Counted from the stretch's first letter, positions 15,268 through 23,470 are shown. The stretch: 64,000 bases of DNA from Saccharopolyspora ipomoeae (GCF_029952525.1 NZ_JASAOF010000022.1:1-64000); one strand, 5' to 3'. Made by a program: numbers and translations. The notes: generated by a model from the letters alone, not told the origin.

Positions 15268-16401
15268 TCACCAGCTGCCCCATTCGCCCACCGTCGCCGA
15301 CTCCGCCAACTCGTCGTACCGCGACCGCACCCAGTCGTGCACCGCCGCGGAGACGTCCTTGCTGTCCGCGCGCTGCTCGAACCAGCGCCAGTCGCAGTTG
15401 ACGTTGACCTCGAGGAACACCCACTCGCCGGCCACCCGCAGCAGGTCGAAGCCCGCCACGTCCAGCCGCCAGCGCTCGCACAGCCGCAGCAGCGGTGCGA
15501 CCAGCTCCTCGGGAAGGTCGACCGGTTCGACCACGACCGACTCCGGGTCGACCCACAGCTGCGCCGGGTCCAGCTTGTTCACCCGGAACCCGATCGCGCG
15601 CCGTCCCACGACGAACACCCGCAGCTCCTCGTCGGCGTCGAGGAACTGCTGCACCAGCACGGGTGCCGGTTCGCGCGCCTCGCCGCCGGTTCGGCGGACG
15701 TCCAGCGGCTGCGGGAAGAGCCCGCGCAGCGCACCGGGTTCGGGTTCGAGCATGTGGTGACCGGCGGTCTTGACGATGCACTGCGCGCCACCGGGGCGGC
15801 TGCGCCCGGGCATCGTGGTCACGGCGGTGCGCGGCACGCGCAGGCCGACCGACGCCGCGCCCTGAAGCTGCGTCAGCCGGTCGAGCCCTTCCCTGGACCG
15901 CCGCGTGTTCACCTGTCCCCAATCGTCCCGGGTGGTCAGCCAGTCACCGACCGCCTGCCACTGCTCCCGAACATAGGACCCGTAGACGGTTGCGGGATCA
16001 ACGGGTACGGCGGTCATGTCGAAGTGTCGCCGCCAGACGAGTACCGGGCGCAAGAGCCAGCGCTGGAATTCGATCAGAGGAGTATCGGCGTAGACCGTCA
16101 GTGGCAGGTCCAGACACCGATCGGCGTCGATGCGCACCATGCGGATGTCGTGCTCGGCCAGCGCCACGGAGAGGTCGTTCATCTCCATGTCGGTCGCGCG
16201 CGAGAGCACGACGACGCAGGGAACCGGATCGCCCGGCTCCTCCTCGACGAGCCCCGCCTGGTACATCCGCTCCTGGAAGTCCAGCGGGGTGTCCGGTGCG
16301 CGGACGAAGTAGTCCTGCCCCTGCAGCAGCACCGGCGTCGGGCGGAGTTCGGGCTCGGCCCGTTCCCCCGGTTCAGCGGGCCGGTCCTCGGCCGCGCACA
16401 T
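15268..16401 (-). CDS. ATP-grasp enzyme of the MvdD/graspetide-synthetase type
   Basis: 377 residues. The layout matches peptide macrocyclases of the MvdD type: an N-terminal pre-ATP-grasp domain (about 45-170) with VLVWRRHF, then SREGLDRLTQLQGAASVGLRVPRT-like entry to the ATP-grasp domain, IVKTAG, ELRVFVVG and the metal/ATP motif FLEVNVN with Glu331 and Asn333. Such enzymes use ATP to form ester or amide links between Asp/Glu and Ser/Thr/Lys side chains of a precursor peptide. The ATG at 16401 starts 2 nt after the stop of a tiny upstream gene, so the two are coupled. No protease, transporter or methyltransferase lies beside it. A RimK-like ligase acting on another substrate remains possible. 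Confidence 0.8.
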   Translation of the reverse strand: MCAAEDRPAEPGERAEPELRPTPVLLQGQDYFVRAPDTPLDFQERMYQAGLVEEEPGDPVPCVVVLSRATDMEMNDLSVALAEHDIRMVRIDADRCLDLPLTVYADTPLIEFQRWLLRPVLVWRRHFDMTAVPVDPATVYGSYVREQWQAVGDWLTTRDDWGQVNTRRSREGLDRLTQLQGAASVGLRVPRTAVTTMPGRSRPGGAQCIVKTAGHHMLEPEPGALRGLFPQPLDVRRTGGEAREPAPVLVQQFLDADEELRVFVVGRRAIGFRVNKLDPAQLWVDPESVVVEPVDLPEELVAPLLRLCERWRLDVAGFDLLRVAGEWVFLEVNVNCDWRWFEQRADSKDVSAAVHDWVRSRYDELAESATVGEWGSW

Positions 16402-16403
16402 GG

Positions 16404-16532
16404 TCAGTCGTCCTTCTTCCGGAACACCTTCGACGCTTCGGCGTAATCCGCTTCGAAATCGGCGATGGGGCCGTCCTGCGCATCCCCACTGCGCAAGATC
16501 GCTGCCAGTTCTTTCAGCGTCAAGGGATTCAC
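16404..16532 (-). CDS. Candidate precursor peptide for the ATP-grasp enzyme
   Basis: 42 residues from the GTG at 16532 (GGGGA just upstream); an ATG at 16553 would give 49 residues but has no usable ribosome site. The N-terminal half (PLTLKELAAILRSG) could be an amphipathic leader helix. The C-terminal half is acid-rich with interspersed acceptor residues (DFEADYAEASKVFRKKDD), the composition expected of a core that is cross-linked through Asp/Glu to Ser or Lys. The stop is 2 nt before the ATP-grasp start. I do not recognise a described precursor family, and the peptide role is inferred from context. It could instead be a small accessory protein. Confidence 0.6.
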   Translation of the reverse strand: MNPLTLKELAAILRSGDAQDGPIADFEADYAEASKVFRKKDD

Positions 16533-16589
16533 CCCTTCCCCCGCGTGACGCATCCTTTCAGGTGAAGACTTCGGCTCAGTCTTCGTTTT

Positions 16590-16617
16590 CCCGCTACTGA
16601 TTGTCAAGGATAGCGGG
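16590..16617 (-). promoter_or_regulatory. TTGACA flanked by a 7-bp inverted repeat, promoter/operator candidate
   Basis: On the minus strand a perfect TTGACA (16607-16602) lies between the arms CCCGCTA (16590-16596) and TAGCGGG (16611-16617). It is upstream of the peptide/ATP-grasp pair and downstream of the ndh terminator. No good -10 box is seen at 17 nt, so the promoter call is tentative. Confidence 0.4.
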
Positions 16618-16657
16618 TCGGCTGTCCACCGCTCGGACGAGGATCTTGGAAACATGA

Positions 16658-16687
16658 AGGCCGCGCGTCATCGTCGACGCGCGGCCT
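16658..16687 (-). terminator. Hairpin terminator after ndh
   Basis: Arms 16658-16669 and 16676-16687 are perfectly complementary over 12 GC-rich bases with a 6-nt loop, 26 nt after the ndh stop. It separates ndh from the peptide/ATP-grasp unit. Confidence 0.75.
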
Positions 16688-16712
16688 GGGTGTCCATCGG
16701 CTCGGTGAGGCG

Positions 16713-18035
16713 TCAGCTCGCGGCGGCCCGCTCGAAGGCAGCGCGCGGGTTCTCGATCTGACCCATCGACACGGCTTCCCGCTTGAACAGGAAGGCCAGC
16801 GTCCAGTCGATGACGATCCGCATCTTCCGGTTGAACGTGGGCATCCGGCTCACGTGGTAGCTGCGGTGCATGAACCAGGCGACGAAGCCCTTGGCCTTGA
16901 ACCCGTAGACGTCCGCGACGCCCTTGTACAGGCCCAGTCCGGCGACCGAGCCGGCGTACGCGTGGCGGTACTCCTTGGTCGGCTTGTCACGCAGGGTGGC
17001 CAGCACGTTCTTGGCGAGCTGGTCGGCCTGGCGGACCGCGTGCTGCGCGGACGGGGCGCAGGTCGCGTTCGGGTCCTCGTCGGTCTTGGACAGGTCCGGC
17101 ACGGCGGCGACGTCACCGGCGGCCCAGACCCCGGGCAGGCCCTCGACCTGCATGTGGGCCGAAGCCTTGACGCGGCCCCGCTCGTCCAGCGGCAGGTCGC
17201 TGTTCTTGACCACCGGGTTGGCCTTCACGCCCGCGTTCCACACCAGGGTGTCGGTGTCGAACTCGGTGCCGTCGGACAGGACGGCGTGACCGCCCTCGAT
17301 CGACTTCAGGAAGGTGTTCAGGTAGACCTTGATGCCGCGCTCTTCGAGGGCCTTGACGACGTAGACGCCCATCTTCTCGCTCACCTCGGGCATCACCCGG
17401 CCGGCGGCTTCGACGAGCGCCCAGGACATGTCGTCGGGGCTCAGGTTCTGGTAGTCACGGCTCGCGTAGCGGGCCATGTCCTCGAGCTCGGCCAGCGCCT
17501 CGACACCGGCGAACCCGCCACCCACGAAGGTGAAGGTGAGCAGCCGCTTGCGCAGCTCCTCGTCGTTGGTGTTGGCGGCGGCGTCCATCTTGGCCAGAAC
17601 GTGGTTGCGGAGGTACGTCGCCTCGCCCACGGTCTTGAGCCCGATGCCTTCCTCGGCGAGGCCGGGGATCGGCAGCAGCCGGGATACCGAGCCCAGCGCC
17701 ACGACGAGCACGTCGTAGGCGAGCGTCTCGGTACCGCTCTGCGGGTTCTCGATCGTGACGAGCTTCTCGTCGTTCTTGATCTCGGTGACAGATGCGGTGA
17801 TCACATGGCACCGCTTCAACACTCGTCGCAGTGGCGCTACCACGTGGCGGGGTTCAACCGAACCCGCGGCCGCTTCCGGTAGGAAGGGCTGGTAGGTCAT
17901 GTGCGGCTGAGGATCGACGACCGTCACGGAGGCCTCACGGCGACCCAGCTTCTTCTGCAGCTGAAGTGCCGTGTACATGCCGACGTAACCGCCGCCGAGG
18001 ATGAGAATCCGCGTGGGATCGGATTTACCAGCCAT
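16713..18035 (-). CDS. ndh: Type II NADH:quinone oxidoreductase
   Basis: 440 residues from the ATG at 18035; an ATG 21 nt upstream adds seven residues with no better ribosome site. This is a peripheral membrane flavoprotein that passes electrons from NADH to menaquinone without pumping protons. The FAD dinucleotide loop is ILGGGYVGM (about 12-20), the NAD loop TFVGGGFAGVEALAEL (about 165-180), and WAAGDVA marks the second FAD-contact motif. The amphipathic C-terminus (IDWTLAFLFKREAVSMGQI) is the usual membrane-binding end. It is a single-gene unit with a terminator. The quinone substrate is inferred from the family. Confidence 0.9.
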   Translation of the reverse strand: MAGKSDPTRILILGGGYVGMYTALQLQKKLGRREASVTVVDPQPHMTYQPFLPEAAAGSVEPRHVVAPLRRVLKRCHVITASVTEIKNDEKLVTIENPQSGTETLAYDVLVVALGSVSRLLPIPGLAEEGIGLKTVGEATYLRNHVLAKMDAAANTNDEELRKRLLTFTFVGGGFAGVEALAELEDMARYASRDYQNLSPDDMSWALVEAAGRVMPEVSEKMGVYVVKALEERGIKVYLNTFLKSIEGGHAVLSDGTEFDTDTLVWNAGVKANPVVKNSDLPLDERGRVKASAHMQVEGLPGVWAAGDVAAVPDLSKTDEDPNATCAPSAQHAVRQADQLAKNVLATLRDKPTKEYRHAYAGSVAGLGLYKGVADVYGFKAKGFVAWFMHRSYHVSRMPTFNRKMRIVIDWTLAFLFKREAVSMGQIENPRAAFERAAAS

Positions 18036-18356
18036 GGCTTTATCGTCGCACCACATACCGTGACGGCGCTGCAGCTACCCCCCTTAATGTGACGCCAGTC
18101 GCGAGTGGCGTCGATCACGATCAACGCGCGGTAGGCGACCATACGCGCTGCGTACGCGCTCTGTAACGAACAAGCGCGGAAGGGTGAACCGGGCCGGGGC
18201 CGCACCGCTGTCCGAGGGCGAGCCGGCTGCGCCCACCCTACCGAATCTTCGGCGGGTGAGGCCGAGCGCGCACCGATTCTTGATCAAGTTGACCGTGTCC
18301 TGGTCCGACTTGTCAAAGAACGGCAACGCAGCGGAAATCCTCCGTGTTGATCAAGC
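18036..18356. other. 321-nt gap upstream of ndh
   Basis: No credible ORF. Two copies of TTGATCAAG lie at 18280-18288 and 18347-18355, and TACGCGCT is directly repeated near 18150. These may be regulatory sites for ndh, but I cannot assign a binding protein or a firm promoter. Confidence 0.4.
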
Positions 18357-18932
18357 CTACCGGTCGGCCTCGCGCGCGATCCGCTCCAGGCCCTCGCGGT
18401 ACTCCCGCCACTGCTCCTGGTCGTCGCCGGTCATGTTGTCGCCGGGTTCCCTGAGCCCGACGGACCCGTCGATCAGCTCGCGCACGACGTCGAGGTGACC
18501 GGCGTGCCGGGCGGTCTCACCGATCATGTGCACGAGGATCCGGTGCAGCGTGACCTCACCGCTGGGCCACCACGGCACCGACCCGACGGCGTCGAGGTCG
18601 AGCGCCTCGACGGTGGAGTCCGCGTGCGCGCACGCCCGGCGGTAGAGGTCGAGCACCCACTCGCTCGACTCGTCCGCCGCCGCCCACAGGTCGGCGTTGA
18701 ACTCGGCGTCCGGCTCCATCCACGGCGTCGGGATCCCGGAGGGCCGCCCGAAGACCTCCCCGAAGTACCCGAGCTCCATCGTCGCCAGGTGCTTGATCAC
18801 CCCGAGCACGTTCGTCCCGGTCCCCGTCATCGGCCGCCGGAGCCCGTACTCGGAAAGCCCCTCGGCCTTCCACACCACGGCCGTCCGCCCCTCGACCAAG
18901 TACCGCCGCAACTCCGCCTTCACATCACCCAT
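18357..18932 (-). CDS. DinB/DUF664 family protein
   Basis: 191 residues from the ATG at 18932, which lies 9 nt after GGGAGG; an upstream GTG at 18962 is less likely. The four-helix DinB fold is indicated by the spaced histidines of the metal site: IKHLATMELGYF near residue 50, and ILVHMIGETARHAGHLD near 135-150. Family members include mycothiol- or bacillithiol-dependent transferases and maleylpyruvate isomerases. Given mca nearby in the genome a thiol-transfer role is possible, but the substrate is unknown. It is tandem with the AraC-type gene. Confidence 0.85.
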   Translation of the reverse strand: MGDVKAELRRYLVEGRTAVVWKAEGLSEYGLRRPMTGTGTNVLGVIKHLATMELGYFGEVFGRPSGIPTPWMEPDAEFNADLWAAADESSEWVLDLYRRACAHADSTVEALDLDAVGSVPWWPSGEVTLHRILVHMIGETARHAGHLDVVRELIDGSVGLREPGDNMTGDDQEQWREYREGLERIAREADR

Positions 18933-19141
18933 GCAGGAGAACCTCCCAGCCCCCACCGACACTCAGCCGCGGCGGCGGGTCGCACCAAGGACGAGGCGAA
19001 TTCCGGGCGATCCTGGAGGCGTGCCTCTACGAGACAGAGGTCGGTCTGCCCCGGGTGCACCTGGCCTTGCGACTCGCCCGACGCCCACGACTCCGCGCTC
19101 CTGAGCCGAGCTCATCCCAGGAGCGCCCCGAGGTCGTCCGC

Positions 19142-19939
19142 TCAGCCGGTTGTGCCCGGGTCTCGGCGGTAGGTGGCCGGGGCTGTGCCGACGACCTGGG
19201 TGAAGACGCGGGTCAGATGGGCCTGGTCGCTGAAGCCGAGGTTCGCGGCGAGCTCGGCCCAGTCGACCGGTTCGCCGGAGTGCGCCGCTGCCGTGGCGTC
19301 GAGGAGACGGGATCGCTGGACGACCCACTTCGGCCCGACCCCGACGTACTCGGCGAAGAGGCGCTGCAGGCTGCGCAGGCTCACCCCGGCGTGCTCGGCG
19401 AGCTGCTCGGCGCGGACGATGTCCGATCTCCGCTGGGCTTGGTCGACCAGTGCGGTCACCTCGCGCCCCACGGGGTCCGGCTCGGGTTCGCAGGCCAGCA
19501 GGTAGGCATCGAAGACAGGGACGATCCGCGCGGTATCGCTGGTGGCCAGGATCTGCGCGGCGGCCGGGCGGTCGTCGTGGCCGAGGACGTCCTCGGCCGG
19601 TCGGACGGTGCCCGAGATCGTCCCGAGCCCGGTCTTCAGCAGCGCGCGGAACCCGCCGGGGTGGAACGCGGCGCCGAGCACGTGGCCGACGCCGCGCAGC
19701 GTGCGGAAGAACGGTTCGCGCGAGACGCCGTGCACGAGGAGCCTGCCGTCCTCGGCGGCGACGTGGATCCGCGGCTGCGGCACGACCTGCTGGCGGTGCT
19801 CGGTGACGTTCCAGCGGACCAGCCAGTAGTACTCGACGAACTCGGCCAGCGCGGGGTCCGGGTCGAGGCGTTCCACCTCGAACGCCCGCTCCCCCGCCTT
19901 CGGACGCACGATCGCCTCCGGCCGCCCGGTCTTCGACAT
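19142..19939 (-). CDS. AraC family transcriptional regulator
   Basis: 265 residues. The N-terminal domain (about 15-150) is of the DUF6597 type (PALAEFVEYYWLVRW and VLGAAFHPGGFRALL), a predicted ligand-binding barrel. The C-terminal AraC double helix-turn-helix covers about 165-260 (SLRSLQRLFAEYVGVGPKWVV and LGFSDQAHLTRVFTQVVGTAPATYRR). It is divergent from the DUF3224 and monooxygenase pair with only 66 nt between starts, so it probably controls them. The ligand is unknown. Confidence 0.9.
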   Translation of the reverse strand: MSKTGRPEAIVRPKAGERAFEVERLDPDPALAEFVEYYWLVRWNVTEHRQQVVPQPRIHVAAEDGRLLVHGVSREPFFRTLRGVGHVLGAAFHPGGFRALLKTGLGTISGTVRPAEDVLGHDDRPAAAQILATSDTARIVPVFDAYLLACEPEPDPVGREVTALVDQAQRRSDIVRAEQLAEHAGVSLRSLQRLFAEYVGVGPKWVVQRSRLLDATAAAHSGEPVDWAELAANLGFSDQAHLTRVFTQVVGTAPATYRRDPGTTG

Positions 19940-20005
19940 GCGCTCAGCCTAGGCCGTCGCGTTTGTTCAAGACCGGTGATTCATCGCCGACCTAGCTTCG
20001 GGGGC

Positions 20006-20455
20006 ATGATTTACCAGCACGAAGCAGCCGGCCGCTTCAGCGTCACCTCGTGGTCGGAACACCTGATCACCGACATCGACGGCGAAGGCACCACGGCGGG
20101 CGACGCCTACTACCCGAATCGCGGCCTCACCCGCGCCGACGTCCGGTACACCTACACCGGCGAGATCGAGGGCACCAGCACGCTGACCTACCTCATCGCC
20201 TACAAGGCCGACGCGGCACCGGTCCTCTGCTTCGAGCACTTCGAAGGCTCCATCGCAGGTCACGAAGGCACCTGCGTCTTCCAGCACTCGGGCAGCCAGG
20301 ACAAGGCCTCGGTGACGGCCCACCTCCAGGTCGTCCCCGGCATGGGCACGGGCGGCCTCGAAACCCTCCGAGGCGAAGCCGACATCACCATCGCGGGCCA
20401 CTCCGACGACGGCTACGACCTCACCCTGACCTACTCCCTGGCGGGAGCGCGATGA
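20006..20455 (+). CDS. DUF3224 domain protein
   Basis: 149 residues, ATG at 20006. The DUF3224 fold is a small lipocalin-like beta barrel. Visible are SYTGEIEGTS-like segments (YTYTGEIEGTSTLTYL) and FEHFEGSIAGHEGTCVFQHSG, which are characteristic of the family. The function is unknown, and barrels of this kind may bind hydrophobic ligands or act as cyclases. The stop overlaps the next start (ATGA), and the divergent AraC regulator is 66 nt away, indicating a small inducible unit. Confidence 0.88.
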   Translation: MIYQHEAAGRFSVTSWSEHLITDIDGEGTTAGDAYYPNRGLTRADVRYTYTGEIEGTSTLTYLIAYKADAAPVLCFEHFEGSIAGHEGTCVFQHSGSQDKASVTAHLQVVPGMGTGGLETLRGEADITIAGHSDDGYDLTLTYSLAGAR

Positions 20456-20811
20456 TGTTCGGTTACATCGCTTCGATGAAGGCGAAGCCCGGCAAGCGGG
20501 ACGAGGTCGTGGCGCTGCTGGTGGGCGGGGTGGAGAACCTGCGGCAGCACGGGTGCGAGTCGTACGTGGTGGCGACCTCGGCGACCGATGACGACACCAT
20601 CTGGGTCACCGAGGTGTGGCGGAGCCGGGAGCACCACGCGGCGTCGCTCGAACTGCCCGAGACGCGGAAGGCCATCGGCGAGGCGATGCCGCTGCTGGCC
20701 GGGGAGTTCACCGGGCAGGCGACCTCGATCGCCGGGGGTCTCGGCGTTCTCCGGGCCGACTGGTGTCCACTCGATGCGGAAGTCGACAGTTCTTCCTCGA
20801 ATCACCCATGA
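20452..20811 (+). CDS. Antibiotic-biosynthesis-monooxygenase-fold (ABM) protein
   Basis: 119 residues from the ATG at 20452, overlapping the DUF3224 stop by 4 nt. The core FGYIASMKAKPGKRDEVVALL and YVVATSATDDDTIWVTEVWRSREHHAASLE is the ferredoxin-like ABM fold of putative quinol monooxygenases, small cofactor-free dimers. The last residues (SSSSNHP) and the stop codon are encoded inside the 70-bp dyad element D1 (20784-20853), so the natural C-terminus appears to have been altered by that element. The enzyme activity is inferred only from the fold. Confidence 0.85.
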   Translation: MMFGYIASMKAKPGKRDEVVALLVGGVENLRQHGCESYVVATSATDDDTIWVTEVWRSREHHAASLELPETRKAIGEAMPLLAGEFTGQATSIAGGLGVLRADWCPLDAEVDSSSSNHP

Positions 20812-20853
20812 TCAATGTCCGAAATGTCCGGACAGTATTCATTAAAACTGTCC
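20784..20853. repeat. Dyad element D, copy 1 (70 bp)
   Basis: It aligns without gaps to 54394-54463. The 24-bp core at 20805-20828 is identical to 54415-54438. The ends GACAGTT and AACTGTC are inverted, and CCCCTgGTGAC follows on the right. The left arm has diverged and overlaps the end of the ABM gene. It lies between convergent genes. Confidence 0.8.
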
Positions 20854-20888
20854 CCTGGTGACGCACCGCGATCCCGGGGACGGATGCC

Positions 20889-21656
20889 TCACGGGACTCC
20901 CGCCAGGTGTTTTGCCTGGTTGAAGACCTCGCGGAGCATCTCCGGGGTGAGCTTTCCGGTGAAGGTGTTCTGCTGGCTGACGTGGTAGCAGCCGAGGAGG
21001 TGGAGGGGCGGGCCGTCGTCGGTGGCCGGGAGTTCGGCGTGGGTGAGGTGGCCGAACTTCGGGCGCGGGCACGGGACCTGCCAGGCCGCGTTGGCGAGGA
21101 CCGGGAGAAGGGCCTGCCAGCCGAAGGCGCCCAGGACGACCACGACGCGCAGCGTCGGGCGGAGGAGATCCAGTTCGCGGACCAGCCAGGGGCGGCAGGT
21201 GTCGCGTTCGGCCGGGGTGGGCTTGTTCGCCGGTGGGGCGCAGTGGACGGGGGCGGTGATCCGGACGTCGCGCAGGGTCAGGCCGTCGTGCGGCGAGACC
21301 GCGTGGGGCTGGGAGGCCAGGCCGACCTCGTGCAGCGCTCGGAACAGGACGTCGCCCGAGCGGTCTCCGGTGAACATCCGCCCGGTGCGGTTCGCGCCGT
21401 GGGCCGCCGGGGCCAGGCCGACGATCGCGATCCGCGCGTCGTGCGGCCCGAACCCCGGGATCGGCCGACCCCAGTACTCCTCGTCGCGGAAGGCGGCGCG
21501 CTTGACGCGGGCGACCTCCTCGCGCCACGCGACCAGCCGCGGGCAGGCCGTGCAGCGGGTGACGAGCTCGTCCAGTTCGGTCAGATCGGCGGCGCGCGGG
21601 GCCGCTTCAGCGGGCGATCCGGCCGGTGAGGAGATCAACTCCGAAGGCGTTTCCAC
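20889..21656 (-). CDS. udgB: Type 5 uracil-DNA glycosylase (UdgB)
   Basis: 255 residues from a GTG at 21656 (the start is uncertain; longer readings lack a ribosome site). It removes uracil and some other deaminated bases from DNA in base excision repair. The [4Fe-4S] cysteines are C35 and C38 (RCTACPR), C139 and C154. Motif A is GLAPAAHGANRTGRMFTGD (80-98), with Ala in place of the Asp/Asn of other UDG families, as in family 5. The late motif GCYHVSQQNTFTG carries His225. It is divergent from the S10 peptidase gene and convergent with the ABM gene. This enzyme is useful in a GC-rich genome, where cytosine deamination is frequent. Confidence 0.92.
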   Translation of the reverse strand: METPSELISSPAGSPAEAAPRAADLTELDELVTRCTACPRLVAWREEVARVKRAAFRDEEYWGRPIPGFGPHDARIAIVGLAPAAHGANRTGRMFTGDRSGDVLFRALHEVGLASQPHAVSPHDGLTLRDVRITAPVHCAPPANKPTPAERDTCRPWLVRELDLLRPTLRVVVVLGAFGWQALLPVLANAAWQVPCPRPKFGHLTHAELPATDDGPPLHLLGCYHVSQQNTFTGKLTPEMLREVFNQAKHLAGVP

Positions 21657-21705
21657 GGTCCAAAACTGACAGAAAACGACTCCGGTGGCACGTACTGTGG
21701 GCGGC

Positions 21706-23172
21706 ATGGCAGAGGAGAAGGCCGCCGAGGCGACGAAGCACGAAACCACCCCGGCCGAGCCGGTGGACGACCTGGTCAGCACCCATCACGCGATCACCGT
21801 GGACGGCACCGAGCTGTCCTACACCGCCACCACGGGACGTCTGGTGCTGCGCGACGAGGTCTACGCCGACGGCAGGTTCGACGGGCACAAGCCCAAGGCC
21901 GAGGTGTTCCTGACCTCCTACGTCCTCGACGCCGCACCGGATTCCAACCGCCCGGTGACCTTCGCGTTCAACGGCGGCCCCGGCTCGGCGAGCGTGTGGC
22001 TGCACCTCGGCGTGCTCGGCCCGCGCCGGGTGATCTCCGGCGACGCCGACGACCTCGCGCCCCCGCCGTACGGGCTGGCCGACAACCCCGAGACGCTTCT
22101 CAAGCACAGCGATCTGGTGTTCATCGACCCCGTCTCCACCGGCTACTCGCGGGCCGTCGAGGGCGGAAACCCCGGTGACTTCCACGGTTTCCAGGGCGAC
22201 ATCGAGTCGATCGCCGAGGTCATCCGGCTGTGGACCACCCGCAACAGCCGGTGGATGTCGCCGAAGTACCTCGCCGGCGAGTCCTACGGGACGCTGCGCG
22301 CCGCCGCCCTGGCCGACCACCTGCAGTCGCGGCACGGGCTGTACCCGAACGGGCTGCTGCTGATCTCATCCGTGCTGGACATGGGCACGATCCGGTTCAC
22401 CGAGGGCAACGACCTGCCGTACTCGCTGTACCTGCCGACCTACGCCGCCATCGCCCACCACCACGGCAAGCACGGCGACCGGCCGCTGCGCGAGGTCCTC
22501 GACGAGGCCGAGAAGTTCGCCGCCGAGGACTACCCGTGGGCGCTGGCCCGGGGCGCGCGGCTCACGCCCGAGGAGCGGGCCGACGTGGTGCGCAGGCTCG
22601 CCGAGCTGTCCGGGCTGTCCGAGGACTACGTGGACCGCGTCAACCTGCGCATCGAGCACATCCGGTTCTTCACCGAGCTGCTGCGCGACGAGCGCAGGAC
22701 CGTCGGCCGGATGGACGGCCGGTTCACCGGCTGGGAACCGGACGCGGCGGTGGAGCGCTTCACCGACGACCCGAGCATCTCCGGCATCCGCGGCGCCTAC
22801 TCGGCGGCGATCAACCACTACCTGCGCGAGGAGCTCGACTACCGCAGCGACCTGCCCTACGAGACCCTGACCGGCCGGGTCCAGCCCTGGTCGTACAAGG
22901 AGTTCGAGGGCGCGGCGGTGTCCGTCGTGGACAAGCTGGGCGCGGCCATGCAGGCCAACCCGCACCTGCGGGTGCACGTGGGCTGCGGCTACACCGACGG
23001 TGCCACGCCGTACTTCGCGGCCGAGCACGTCCTGGCCCGGCTGCCCGTCCCGGACGAGCTGCGGGACAACATCGACGTCCGCTACTACCCGGCGGGCCAC
23101 ATGATGTACGTCCACGAGCCGTCCCGGATCCAGCAGTCAGAGGACCTCGCGAACTTCGTCAGTGGGCGCTGA
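21706..23172 (+). CDS. S10 family serine carboxypeptidase-like protein
   Basis: 488 residues from the ATG at 21706. The alpha/beta-hydrolase fold of family S10 is shown by FNGGPGSAS (88-96, oxyanion hole), GESYG with nucleophile Ser193, TDGATPYFA with Asp431 and PAGHMMY with His465, so the triad is complete. No signal peptide is visible: the N-terminus is charged (MAEEKAAEATKHE), unlike secreted eukaryotic carboxypeptidases, so the enzyme is probably cytoplasmic and may trim peptides. It could work with the oligopeptide importer encoded nearby, which is inference. It is followed after 52 nt by a SepF-like gene. Confidence 0.9.
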   Translation: MAEEKAAEATKHETTPAEPVDDLVSTHHAITVDGTELSYTATTGRLVLRDEVYADGRFDGHKPKAEVFLTSYVLDAAPDSNRPVTFAFNGGPGSASVWLHLGVLGPRRVISGDADDLAPPPYGLADNPETLLKHSDLVFIDPVSTGYSRAVEGGNPGDFHGFQGDIESIAEVIRLWTTRNSRWMSPKYLAGESYGTLRAAALADHLQSRHGLYPNGLLLISSVLDMGTIRFTEGNDLPYSLYLPTYAAIAHHHGKHGDRPLREVLDEAEKFAAEDYPWALARGARLTPEERADVVRRLAELSGLSEDYVDRVNLRIEHIRFFTELLRDERRTVGRMDGRFTGWEPDAAVERFTDDPSISGIRGAYSAAINHYLREELDYRSDLPYETLTGRVQPWSYKEFEGAAVSVVDKLGAAMQANPHLRVHVGCGYTDGATPYFAAEHVLARLPVPDELRDNIDVRYYPAGHMMYVHEPSRIQQSEDLANFVSGR

Positions 23173-23224
23173 CGCGGAAAAATCGCGCGGCACGGCCGTC
23201 GCTTGCGATTGACAGGGCCGGTCG

Positions 23225-23470
23225 GTGGGTGACACTGATCGGGTGGTCAAGACGCTGCACCCGCAGAACTACCAGGACGTCTACTACGTGGGCGACTACT
23301 ACCGGCAGGGCAACGCCGTGCTGATGGACCTCACCGGCGTTCCGGGGTCCGAGGCGACGCAGCTCGTCGACTTCGCGGCGGGCCTGGTCGTCGCCCGCGG
23401 CGGCGAGATGCAACGGGTCGCGCCCAAGGTCTTCCTGCTCAGCCACCCCGAGAACCAGAACCAGAGCTGA
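23225..23470 (+). CDS. SepF-like small protein
   Basis: 81 residues from a GTG at 23225; a GTG at 23243 is an alternative. The sequence follows the SepF core: VKTLHPQNYQDVYYVGDYYRQG, then AVLMDLTGV and QLVDFAAGLVVARGGEMQRVAPKVFLLSHPE. SepF tethers FtsZ to the membrane, but this protein lacks the N-terminal amphipathic membrane helix and linker of division SepF, and it is not in the dcw cluster. It is therefore a core-only paralogue, perhaps an accessory division or FtsZ-binding protein. It follows the S10 peptidase gene, probably in one transcript, and is closed by a bidirectional hairpin. Confidence 0.8.
   Translation: MGDTDRVVKTLHPQNYQDVYYVGDYYRQGNAVLMDLTGVPGSEATQLVDFAAGLVVARGGEMQRVAPKVFLLSHPENQNQS

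Noticed and set aside
18084-18326. 80-codon leftward ORF upstream of ndh
   Set aside because: No ribosome site, Arg-rich C-terminal composition and no recognisable domain. The region is more likely the ndh promoter.
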